A DNA stretch of 41,771 nt, taken from contig ONOE01000013.1 in assembly GCA_900319365.1 (NCBI GenBank), positions 1-41,771 of the forward strand, written 5' to 3'. Positions 6,661-13,714 of the stretch are shown here, piece by piece. The DNA is from an uncultured bacterium (GTDB taxonomy: Bacteria > Cyanobacteriota > Vampirovibrionia > Gastranaerophilales > Gastranaerophilaceae). Each line of letters begins with the position of its first letter. Position 1 is the first letter of the stretch. The notes under the pieces are model-generated. The model searched no databases. It had not been told where the DNA came from and saw only the letters and a program-made list of their open reading frames with translations. The position numbers and the translations under genes are program-made.

Positions 6661-7728
6661 CTAAAAAATAATATCTTCAGGTGAAAATTTAAACGCCTTG
6701 ACTTGCGCAAACCCTGTCGGCAGAATGAATGTGATAGCATCATCAGATGCTTTTTTATCAGTCATCATTATTTTTAAAATTTTGTTTTTGTTAAATTTCG
6801 GAATAACGGTAAAATCAAAATTCTTTATTAAATCCTGACAGATAAATTGATATTCTTTATCTATTTTGTTCAATTTTAAGGCAAAATTTAGCGCAAACAA
6901 AATGCCTGCAACTACGCACTCTCCATGCGTGTATTTTTTGTATTTTGTATAATTTTCAACAGCATGACCGTAGGTATGACCGTAATTTAATATTTTTCGC
7001 AAACCGGATTCTTTTTCGTCTTGATTTACAACTGAAGTTTTTAGTTTTATACAAATTTCGACAAGTTCTTTCAGAGTTAGAACATCATAATTCAAAATTT
7101 TGTCTTTATTGTTGCTTAGAAAATTCATCAAATTCAAATCTTCTCCGCAGCCGCAGCTTTTTTCTATAAATGCATATTTAACAACTTCTCCCAGCCCGCT
7201 TTTGAATTGTCTTTTTGATAAAGTTTTGAGGAAATTGATATTTATAAAAACCGCATCAGGCTGATAAAATGTTCCGACAAGGTTTTTGCCGTAGCTTGTA
7301 TCAATTGCTGTTTTGCCGCCTACGCTGCTATCTGTGCAGGCAAGCAGAGTCGTCGGAACTTGTATGTATTTAATTCCTCTCATATAAGTCGATGCCGCAA
7401 ATCCTGCGATATCGCCCACCACTCCTCCGCCGATTGCAATTACGGCATCTTCTCTTGTGAGGCGGTGTTTTAGAATAAATTGAAGAATTTTTGTGTAGTT
7501 TTTAATATTTTTTTCTTTCTCTCCGTCTTTTAAAATAAAAATTTTGTGTTTGTCAAAATTCAATTTAGAAGAATATAATTTATAAACTTTTGAACTTATT
7601 ACAACGATATAATTTTTCTCTCCGATATAATCCAAAACGGTTTGTTTGAGGGTTTCTATATCACGATTGTTTATAAATATAGGATAATTTTTTTCTGAAT
7701 TTTTAATATTTACTTCAAGTTTACACAT
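6661..7728 (-). CDS. aroB: 3-dehydroquinate synthase
   Basis: A 355-residue AroB, the NAD- and metal-dependent second enzyme of the shikimate pathway (DAHP to 3-dehydroquinate). The NAD-binding GGGVVGDIAGFAASTYMRGIKYIQVPTTLLA (about 98-128) is intact, as are DSSVGGKTAIDTSYGKNLVGTFYQP (about 133-157) and the GEVVKYAFI motif. The metal ligands include Glu of GEVVKY and the His residues of LNYGHTYGHAVE (about 248-259) and THGECVVAG. Length is normal. Its start lies inside the end of aroK with a 19-bp overlap, so the two genes are translated from one mRNA. Confidence 0.96.
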   Translation of the reverse strand: MCKLEVNIKNSEKNYPIFINNRDIETLKQTVLDYIGEKNYIVVISSKVYKLYSSKLNFDKHKIFILKDGEKEKNIKNYTKILQFILKHRLTREDAVIAIGGGVVGDIAGFAASTYMRGIKYIQVPTTLLACTDSSVGGKTAIDTSYGKNLVGTFYQPDAVFININFLKTLSKRQFKSGLGEVVKYAFIEKSCGCGEDLNLMNFLSNNKDKILNYDVLTLKELVEICIKLKTSVVNQDEKESGLRKILNYGHTYGHAVENYTKYKKYTHGECVVAGILFALNFALKLNKIDKEYQFICQDLIKNFDFTVIPKFNKNKILKIMMTDKKASDDAITFILPTGFAQVKAFKFSPEDIIF

Positions 7729-8216
7729 TTAAGAATTTCCGCAGCAACCTCATTTTCAATTTTATTATCCGTTATAATCGTAAAATGGGCAAGTTCGTAA
7801 TTTTTTTTACGATTTTGCAGCATATTATTCAGATGTTCAATCGTAAAATTTTTATTTAAAAGTGGTCTGTTTGAACATTTTTTAATTCTTTCAAAAATAG
7901 TTTTGGGGGAAGTTTTAAGGTAGATAACATTTGAATTTGCCAGTAAAAAATTGCTCGTATTTTTATTTTCAAAAGCTCCGCCGCCAAGCGACATAACAAG
8001 ATTTTCATTTTTGAAAGTCCGGTTTATTATTTGTGCTTCAAGATCTCTAAAATATTTTTCGCCAAGCAGGGCAAAAATTTCATTGATTGTTTTATTTTCA
8101 AGTCTTTCTATTTCAGAATCTATATCAACAAAATCCGCTTTCAAACTGTCTGACAGGATTTTCCCGACAGTTGTTTTGCCTGACCCCGGCATTCCTGCTA
8201 ATACTATTGTTTTCAT
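7710..8216 (-). CDS. aroK: shikimate kinase
   Basis: A 168-residue shikimate kinase, ATP-dependent phosphorylation of shikimate at the 3-hydroxyl, cytoplasmic. The Walker A loop GMPGSGKTTVG (8-18) is present. So are the Mg/shikimate-binding DIDSEIE (about 32-38), FRDLE (about 57-61), the LGGGAF shikimate loop (about 78-83) and the lid NRPLL (about 116-120). It is the first gene of an aroK-aroB operon. No Shine-Dalgarno sequence precedes the ATG, while a consensus-spaced promoter ends 6 nt before it, so a leaderless message is likely. Confidence 0.95.
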   Translation of the reverse strand: MKTIVLAGMPGSGKTTVGKILSDSLKADFVDIDSEIERLENKTINEIFALLGEKYFRDLEAQIINRTFKNENLVMSLGGGAFENKNTSNFLLANSNVIYLKTSPKTIFERIKKCSNRPLLNKNFTIEHLNNMLQNRKKNYELAHFTIITDNKIENEVAAEILKCVNLK

Positions 8217-8222
8217 AAAATT

Positions 8223-8251
8223 ATAATAGAATACATTTTTTTATATGGCAA
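8223..8251 (-). promoter_or_regulatory. aroK promoter, leaderless geometry
   Basis: Minus strand TTGCCA (8251-8246), exactly 17 bp, TATTAT (8228-8223), then 6 nt to the ATG at 8216. No room is left for a ribosome-binding site. Confidence 0.55.
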
Positions 8252-8265
8252 GGAATTTTCATAAT

Positions 8266-8313
8266 ACCGATAAAAAAGAACAAGTCCCGCAAATTGTGGA
8301 ACTTGTTCTTTTT
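8266..8313 (-). terminator. Rho-independent terminator of the PfkB-type kinase gene
   Basis: Stem GAACAAGT (8278-8285) with ACTTGTTC (8301-8308), extended by flanking A/T tracts, with a T-run on the minus strand. It lies 26 bp after the stop at 8339. The symmetrical A/T tracts could also allow function on the other strand. Confidence 0.75.
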
Positions 8314-8338
8314 GCATATAATTTTTCTGATTATAAAA

Positions 8339-9400
8339 TTAATTTTCTTTTTCAATAACAGAAGCTTTATAATCAGGGTGCTGCGCCATTTTTTCTTCAA
8401 TTTGCTCAAATGTCATTTGTCCTTCTGTTGCAGGGAACACAGAAACAACACCTGAAGAATTGATGGATGCTGCTTGTAATGATTTTAAAATGTCCAAATC
8501 GTATCTGCCCATTGCTGCGCAGAAAGTTGATGCAAATGCATCTCCTGCTCCGAGTGTTGAAACAACCGGAGAATCAAATATCGGGCAGAAGTAATATTGA
8601 TGTCCGTCATAAGCATAAGCACCGTTTCCGCCGTCTGTTATTACGATAATTTGATAATCAGAAACCTTTAATTTCTTAAACATCTCTTTCAAATCAGGAT
8701 GAATAGGCATTTGTGAGAATTTAATTTCTTTTGTATCCTGTCTTAACATAATTCCCGTTGCCATTGATGCTTCTTCTTTATTCATAACAACAACATCTGC
8801 TGATGCAAGAATTTTTTTCAGGTAGTTGAAGCCTTTTTTTATTCCCGTTGTGCCTGCATTGAAACAAACTTTTGTATTATTCTCTTTAGCAAATTTAACA
8901 AGGTCATCAAGCAATTTGTTGCTGTCGCCGCTCAACGGAGCCATATAAAGCAAATCTGCATTCTTTATTAAATCAAAATTGATATCAGATTTTTTAAGGT
9001 GAGCGTTTGAACCTCTATGAGCAAGAACCGTTCTATCGCCCTCAAAACTTACCAAAATTATTGAAAATCCCGTTGTATCTTTTTTATCAATAATAACAGA
9101 ATCTATATTAACATTTTTTGCTCCGAAAAAGTGAAAAAGCCCTTTTGAATAAATATCGTCGCCGACTTTGAATATAGCCGAGGTATTAAGCCCGAGATTA
9201 GCAAAATTTACGGCCGTATTTACTCCGCCGCCGCCTACGTGTGTATCAAAATCGGTAATTTCCAATTTTGAACCGTACGGATAACTCATAAAGTCCGTTG
9301 AATGATCTTTTTTACGAACAGATACAATATTTGCATCATCAGACTCAACGAATACATCTAACGTTGCACTTCCTATTGTTACAACATTTTTAATGTTCAT
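8339..9400 (-). CDS. PfkB-family carbohydrate kinase
   Basis: A 353-residue sugar or nucleoside kinase of the PfkB/ribokinase family. It has the N-terminal ligand-binding GG motif (HVGGGGVNTAVNFANLGL) and the C-terminal catalytic signature STLGAGDAFASTFCAAM, whose Asp is the catalytic base. The substrate cannot be told from sequence; ribose, fructose, adenosine and similar compounds are all possible. The start at 9400 (MNIKNVVTIG) is chosen because AGAGG lies 8 nt upstream; a longer frame would need a TTG start at 9436. A strong terminator follows. It is a single-gene unit. Confidence 0.88.
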   Translation of the reverse strand: MNIKNVVTIGSATLDVFVESDDANIVSVRKKDHSTDFMSYPYGSKLEITDFDTHVGGGGVNTAVNFANLGLNTSAIFKVGDDIYSKGLFHFFGAKNVNIDSVIIDKKDTTGFSIILVSFEGDRTVLAHRGSNAHLKKSDINFDLIKNADLLYMAPLSGDSNKLLDDLVKFAKENNTKVCFNAGTTGIKKGFNYLKKILASADVVVMNKEEASMATGIMLRQDTKEIKFSQMPIHPDLKEMFKKLKVSDYQIIVITDGGNGAYAYDGHQYYFCPIFDSPVVSTLGAGDAFASTFCAAMGRYDLDILKSLQAASINSSGVVSVFPATEGQMTFEQIEEKMAQHPDYKASVIEKEN

Positions 9401-9494
9401 GTTCACTTCCTCTCCCTTTCTATTCTGATTACTCAATAGATATTACCATAAATATTAAAAATGTTAAAGAATGTAATAATATGAAAATTTGAAT

Positions 9495-9716
9495 TTATAT
9501 TCCACAATCCTTTGTAAGTTCGGACACCGTAGTATTTAAAGCTTTTGCCAGAACAATTAAGGTATTTAGAGAGGGTCTTGAAAAAGCTATCTCAATTTTC
9601 CCGATAAAATTTAACGACAAATTTGTCAAATCCGCAAGATTTTGTTGGCTGTATTCCAGCTCCTGACGTTTTGACTTTATATTTAATCCTGACTGCATGT
9701 AAAAGTTGTCGTACAT
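9495..9716 (-). CDS. XRE-family helix-turn-helix regulator
   Basis: A 73-residue Cro/CI-type regulator consisting almost only of the HTH domain (IKSKRQELEYSQQNLADLTNLSLNFIGKIEIAFSRPSLNTLIVLAKALNTTVSELT, about 13-68). The recognition helix lies around SLNFIGKIE. It is divergent from a broken HAD-type gene, and the shared control region (9711-9758) has a palindrome over its own start codon and two TATACGTA repeats. Autoregulation is likely. Small stand-alone XRE proteins of this kind often come from phage or restriction-modification modules. Confidence 0.85.
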   Translation of the reverse strand: MYDNFYMQSGLNIKSKRQELEYSQQNLADLTNLSLNFIGKIEIAFSRPSLNTLIVLAKALNTTVSELTKDCGI

Positions 9717-9758
9717 AATATGTACAGTTTATACGTAACGTTTTGTGAAATATACGTA
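9711..9758. promoter_or_regulatory. divergent control region with repeated operator-like sites
   Basis: GTACATAATATGTAC (9711-9725) is a near-perfect palindrome overlapping the XRE start codon. TATACGTA occurs at 9730-9737 and 9751-9758, 21 bp apart and thus on the same face of the helix. These are good candidates for XRE binding sites. Confidence 0.5.
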
Positions 9759-9777
9759 CTGACAAGCCGTAAAAGTG

Positions 9778-9783
9778 TATAAT
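9778..9783 (+). promoter_or_regulatory. -10 box of the HAD-type pseudogene, leaderless geometry
   Basis: A perfect TATAAT ends 6 nt before the ATG at 9790. No clear -35 is seen at 17 bp; the operator-like repeat lies there instead. Confidence 0.45.
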
Positions 9784-9789
9784 TCTATT

Positions 9790-10143
9790 ATGGATTCAAA
9801 TAGGTATAAAAGAAAAATATTAATAGATTTAGATGGGGTATTGAACAAATACGGACAGGAGGAACAATTCAATGAGAATTTTATTCCTGAAATCAGGGAG
9901 GGTGCATTTGATTTTATAAAAGATTTAAGTAATTTTAGCGAATTGTATTTATTTACAACCGGAAATCTGATGTTATCTGCAAAATGGTTGATTGATAATA
10001 ATGTCGATGAATATTTTAAAGATGTTACAAATGTTAAACTACCGTAATTTCTTTATATTGATGATAGATATATTTGTTTTAAGGGAAATTATAAGTAAAC
10101 AATGAATGAAATTAGAAATTTCAAAGTATTTTGGAAGAAGTAA
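9790..10143 (+). pseudogene. HAD-superfamily phosphatase-like gene with two in-frame TAA codons
   Basis: The frame starting at 9790 has the HAD nucleophile motif ILIDLDGVLN, and the second motif LFTTGN about 45 residues later. It stops at TAA 10045-10047 after VKLP. The same frame then continues as FLYIDDRYICFKGNYK, which contains the expected third-motif acidic pair (YIDDR), meets a second TAA at 10096-10098, and continues as TMNEIRNFKVFWKK to a final TAA at 10141. Both internal stops could be single CAA-to-TAA changes; no frameshift is involved. Such short HAD proteins are often found in phages and islands. It is probably inactive, because the truncated 85-residue product lacks the acidic motif. 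Readthrough is a less likely alternative. Confidence 0.7.
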
Positions 10144-10150
10144 ATCAGTA

Positions 10151-10190
10151 AAAAAATACCTGCGAATAAATGTTTATCCGCAGGTATTTT
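10151..10190 (-). terminator. Rho-independent terminator of pnp
   Basis: A 16-bp stem over about 10155-10188 with a 2-nt tip. The single imperfect pair is a G-U wobble on the minus strand, and a T-run follows in that direction. It lies 22 bp after the pnp stop. Confidence 0.8.
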
Positions 10191-10211
10191 CTATTATTTA
10201 TATTTGTTGAA

Positions 10212-12356
10212 CTAATTTATGCATTTAGCTCTGTCTTCATCGGTTACTCCTTTAAGTGTAAGGTTGACTCTGCCTCTTTCATCAATTTTGATGACTTTAA
10301 CAACAATTTCCTGACCGATGTGTAAATGTGGTTCGATAGCATCAATTCTCTCGTTGCAAACTTGAGAAATATGAATCATACCGTCTTTGCCGCCGCCTAA
10401 TTCAACGAAAGCTCCGATAGGAATAATTCTTACTACCTTACCTCTTATTACCATTCCTACTTCAGGTTTGAAAGTCAAATCTTTAATCATTTTGACTGCA
10501 ATTTTTGCGCCTTCCTGATCGTTAGATGTGATTGTTACAAGACCTGAATCCTGAATATCAATTTCTGCACCTGATGCATCAATGATTTCTCTGATTTGTT
10601 TCCCGCCCGGTCCGATTACTGTTCCGATATCTTCAGTCGGAATAGTTAAAGTCGTGATGCTCGGAGCAAACGGAGATAAATGATCTGCAGGTTTAGAAAT
10701 TACTTCTCTCATTTTTCCTAAGATATGTAATCTGCCTTCTTTTGCCTGATATAAAGCTTTTCTTAAAGTTTCATTCGGAATACCTTTTGCTTTCATATCC
10801 ATTTGAAGGGCGGTAATACCTGTGTCGTTACCTGTTACCTTGAAGTCCATATCGCCAAGGAAGTCCTCAATACCTTGAATATCGGTTAATACAACGGGTT
10901 CATAGCCTTCTTCTTTAATCATACCCATTGCAACGCCGCCAATCATACATTTAACGGGAACGCCCGCATTCATCAAAGCCATTGACGAACCGCAAGTTGA
11001 ACCCATTGATGTTGAACCGTTTGATTCCAAAACATCTGATGTTACTCTGATTGTATATCCGAATTCTTCTTGAGATGGAAGTGCGGGAATGTTAGCTCTT
11101 TCTGCCAGGTTGCCGTGTCCGACTTCTCGTCTGCCCGGTCCTCTTAAAGGTTTTACTTCCCCAACAGAAAATCCCGGGAAAATATATTTGTGCATATATG
11201 TTTTTTCTTTCTGAGGATCAACTCCGTCAAGTTCCTGTTTCATAGAAGGACCTGCCAAAGTTGCAACAGACAAGATTTGAGTTTGACCTCTTGTAAATAC
11301 TGCAGAACCGTGAGCTCTGGGGATAACACCAACTTCGCACCAGATAGGACGAACTTCGTTGTATTTACGACCGTCAGCTCTTACGTGTTCATCTAATATC
11401 ATTGAACGCATAACGTGTTTTTCTGCCAATTTAAATTCTTCTGCAACAAAGTCAACACCTGATTCTTCAATGATTTTTTTGATGTAGTCATCATCAGGCA
11501 ATGCATCGATTTTTTCTTTAACCAAAGCTTTTGCTTCTTCAAGTTTATTTTGTCTGTATTCTCTGTCAAAATGGTGATATGCATCGAAAATCATATCGTG
11601 AGCATTGTCTTGAATGATTTTTGCAATTCCTGATGTATCATAAGGATTTACAAATTCTTGTTTTTCAACGCCGCAATCTTTAGCAAACTGAACTTGAGCT
11701 TCGCATTGTTTTTTGATTTCGCCTTGAGCAAATTCAACAGCGTTCATAATATCATCTTCGGTTACGAATTTGCAGCCTGCTTCAACCATGATTACGCTAT
11801 CGTGGGTACCTGCAACAACGATATCAAGATCAGATGCGTGAGCCTGTTGGTGAGTAGGGTTAGCAATGAAATTGCCTTCTGCATCACGTGAAACTCTAAC
11901 CGCACCGATAGGTCCTTCAAACGGAGCGCCTGACAACATCAAAGCGCATGATGCACCTAACATTGCCAATGTATCAGGTTGGTTTTCCTGATCATAGCTG
12001 AATAATTGAGCTACGATTTGAATATCATTTCTGTATCCTTTCGGGAACAGAGGTCTTATGGGTCTGTCTATCAAACGGGAAATCAAAATAGCCTTATCGC
12101 TTGCTTTCCCTTCAGACCTGTTGTAACCGCCGGGGATTCTTCCGATAGCGGACATTCTTTCTTCATAATCAATTAATAACGGGAAAAAGTCTATTCCGAC
12201 TCTGGGTTCTTTTGATACGCAGCAATGTACAAATAACATTGTATCACCGCATCTTACCGTAACCGAACCGTTAGCCGAACGAGCATACTTCCCTGTTTCA
12301 ACGGTAACTGTTTTACCGCCGATTTCAAGTTGAAAACTTTTTGTTTCAGGAATCAT
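10212..12356 (-). CDS. pnp: polyribonucleotide nucleotidyltransferase (PNPase)
   Basis: A 714-residue PNPase, a phosphorolytic 3'-5' exoribonuclease of mRNA turnover that acts as a ring-shaped trimer. Domain order is complete: first RNase PH-like core (about 12-230, RIPGGYNRSEGKASDKAILISRLIDRPIRPLFP), linker helices, second RNase PH core (about 310-540, RAHGSAVFTRGQTQ and SNGSTSMGSTCGSSMALM). A KH domain follows (GTVIGPGGKQIREIIDASGAEIDI, about 585-610) and an S1 domain (GMVIRGKVVRIIPIGAFVELGGGKDGMIHISQV, about 630-665). The acidic C-terminal tail that binds RNase E in proteobacteria is absent. AAAGG precedes the ATG. It is a single-gene unit with its own terminator. Confidence 0.97.
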   Translation of the reverse strand: MIPETKSFQLEIGGKTVTVETGKYARSANGSVTVRCGDTMLFVHCCVSKEPRVGIDFFPLLIDYEERMSAIGRIPGGYNRSEGKASDKAILISRLIDRPIRPLFPKGYRNDIQIVAQLFSYDQENQPDTLAMLGASCALMLSGAPFEGPIGAVRVSRDAEGNFIANPTHQQAHASDLDIVVAGTHDSVIMVEAGCKFVTEDDIMNAVEFAQGEIKKQCEAQVQFAKDCGVEKQEFVNPYDTSGIAKIIQDNAHDMIFDAYHHFDREYRQNKLEEAKALVKEKIDALPDDDYIKKIIEESGVDFVAEEFKLAEKHVMRSMILDEHVRADGRKYNEVRPIWCEVGVIPRAHGSAVFTRGQTQILSVATLAGPSMKQELDGVDPQKEKTYMHKYIFPGFSVGEVKPLRGPGRREVGHGNLAERANIPALPSQEEFGYTIRVTSDVLESNGSTSMGSTCGSSMALMNAGVPVKCMIGGVAMGMIKEEGYEPVVLTDIQGIEDFLGDMDFKVTGNDTGITALQMDMKAKGIPNETLRKALYQAKEGRLHILGKMREVISKPADHLSPFAPSITTLTIPTEDIGTVIGPGGKQIREIIDASGAEIDIQDSGLVTITSNDQEGAKIAVKMIKDLTFKPEVGMVIRGKVVRIIPIGAFVELGGGKDGMIHISQVCNERIDAIEPHLHIGQEIVVKVIKIDERGRVNLTLKGVTDEDRAKCIN

Positions 12357-12495
12357 AATAATTACCTTTCTTTCTGCGTTCTGTCTTAACGCTTTACTAC
12401 TTTTACACTTCCTATAAGTTTATGCGTTTATTATACAACAAACAGACAAATATATACAATTGCGCAAAAATTAATATTTACAGGCTTAAAACAGA

Positions 12496-13101
12496 ATGAT
12501 GAATACCATAAATAAAAGTTCTCCGAGTTTCGGAGCAAAATTTATAAATAATACGAATATAAAAAGATTTTTACGTTCAACCAAAGAATATGTTCCCGCA
12601 AAAGTTTCTTTTGTAGAGATTGATTCGTATAACAGGGAAGATATTTTTGCGCTGGAAGATGTTGCAAGATACTGGGTTAACGGAAAATTTGCAACAAATT
12701 TTGTTACGACCGCAAAATGGAAAACTATAGGCAACGGCAATAACAGAAAGATTTATGCTTTGACTGCGCAAAATAAAAGTCATGGAAAATTAAACTATGA
12801 TGATATTTTGGGGCTTGCAGAGGTTTGCGAAAACAGTAAACATGATATTTATTTGAATTATTTGCAGGCAAAACCCGATATAATATATTCTCAAAACAGG
12901 GAGTATAAAGGCATAGGCAGCGGAATATTAAATTCGTTGAAAAATCTTTATGATAAAATTTCCCTAAATTCGTTATGTGAAAAGTCTGTAAAGAATTTTT
13001 ATTTCAAGAACAATTTCAAACTGACAAGACCAGATGTGAATCAATTTGAATGGCACAGGGGAATAATGTCTTATATTAAAAAGTTTTTGGGATTAAATTA
13101 A
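12496..13101 (+). CDS. GNAT-like protein with N-terminal FGAK motif
   Basis: A 201-residue protein. The N-terminus (NKSSPSFGAKFINNTNI) carries the FGAK signature that I associate with many uncharacterised proteins of gut Melainabacteria. The C-terminal half looks like a divergent GNAT acetyltransferase: HDIYLNYLQAKPD, then YKGIGSGILNSLKNLYD in the acetyl-CoA loop position (RxxGxG-like), and CEKSVKNFYFKNNFKLT like the usual A..FYEKxGF. Two adjacent ATGs (12496 and 12499) are possible starts; no strong Shine-Dalgarno sequence is present. Substrate unknown. The stop lies 27 bp before the tRNA gene, and the tRNA promoter overlaps the end of this gene. Confidence 0.7.
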   Translation: MMNTINKSSPSFGAKFINNTNIKRFLRSTKEYVPAKVSFVEIDSYNREDIFALEDVARYWVNGKFATNFVTTAKWKTIGNGNNRKIYALTAQNKSHGKLNYDDILGLAEVCENSKHDIYLNYLQAKPDIIYSQNREYKGIGSGILNSLKNLYDKISLNSLCEKSVKNFYFKNNFKLTRPDVNQFEWHRGIMSYIKKFLGLN

Positions 13102-13116
13102 TTTTCATGATATATT
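13087..13116 (+). promoter_or_regulatory. tRNA-Arg promoter
   Basis: TTGGGA (13087-13092), 18-bp spacer, TATATT (13111-13116), with the tRNA starting 12 nt later. It overlaps the last codons of the preceding gene. The same TTGGGA -35 is seen for the Fic gene. Confidence 0.5.
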
Positions 13117-13128
13117 GTATACGTATGA

Positions 13129-13204
13129 GGCTTCGTAGCTCAGTAGGATAGAGCGGCGGTTTCCTAAACCGTGTCTGCCGTGCGTTCGAATCGCACCGGG
13201 GCCA
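13129..13204 (+). tRNA. tRNA-Arg, anticodon CCU
   Basis: A 76-nt cloverleaf. The acceptor GGCTTCG pairs with CGGGGCC (two G-U pairs). The D stem is GCTC/GAGC. The anticodon stem is GCGGT/ACCGT around TTCCTAA, giving anticodon CCT, which reads AGG. The T stem is GTGCG/CGCAC with loop TTCGAAT. The discriminator is A and no CCA is encoded. It sits at the left end of the accessory island, a usual type of integration site. Confidence 0.95.
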
Positions 13205-13244
13205 CTAAAAAAGACAAGGACAAAAGTCCTTGTCTTTTTTAGTG
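13203..13244 (+). terminator. Rho-independent terminator of tRNA-Arg
   Basis: A perfect 19-bp stem (13203-13221 with 13226-13244, loop AAAA) containing GACAAGGAC/GTCCTTGTC followed by six Ts. The stem takes in the last two bases of the tRNA, so it may compete with tRNA 3'-end folding. Confidence 0.9.
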
Positions 13245-13714
13245 CCTTGGTAACAATGAGAACACAACTCTGCGTTCTGCGGAATTTCGGTAGGGCGATG
13301 TCGAGGACGAAGTCCGAGCAAGCCCGTATGTAGAACAGAGGAATTGAGTGTAAAAATGCGATAGCATTTTGATGCGAAATGTAAGGAAGTTCACCCCCGA
13401 AAATCCAAGATAATGGATTTTTGGGAATAGTTAAGCGAGGAAAATAAGGTAAAAAGTTTGCGAAAATAATAAGCTGTTCGCAGGACTAATGAGCAAACTT
13501 TCGTTGTATTAAAAGAATAATTAAAGCGAATGAAATTCGCCCTCGTGAACAAGTTAACTGAGTAATAAAAATTGCGTAAGCAATTTTATAAAACGGAGTA
13601 ACTTAATTTACGAACCTGCAAAATCCAAGAGCTCAATGATGGAATCTGTCTCTTTATGTTAAACGGTCATGGCATCACTTATCATGTATTATGGCGGACT
13701 ATAGTTTGAACTAC
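13245..13714 (+). other. gene-free, hairpin-rich stretch; candidate structured RNA
   Basis: 470 bp without a credible gene, rich in short hairpins. A nested structure spans 13269-13341: CTCTG/CAGAG outside, TTCT/AGAA next, GGGC/GCCC inside, and GGAC-GAA-GTCC at the tip. Others are AAAATGC-GATA-GCATTTT (about 13354-13370), an 11-bp stem CCCGAAAATCC/GGATTTTTGGG (about 13395-13424), GTTTGC/GCAAAC or GCGAA/TTCGC (about 13456-13498), GCGAAT-GAA-ATTCGC (about 13526-13540) and AAAATTGC-GTAA-GCAATTTT (about 13568-13587). Loops GTAA and GATA fit the GNRA/GNNA type on the plus strand. It may be a structured RNA, a mosaic of palindromic repeats, or an element remnant. No known family is recognised. Confidence 0.4.

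Noticed and set aside
6276-6743. Longer HxlR-family protein of 155 residues
   Set aside because: The extra 46 residues would overlap the aroB end and have no regulator-like sequence. A good promoter and ribosome-binding site sit before 6605.
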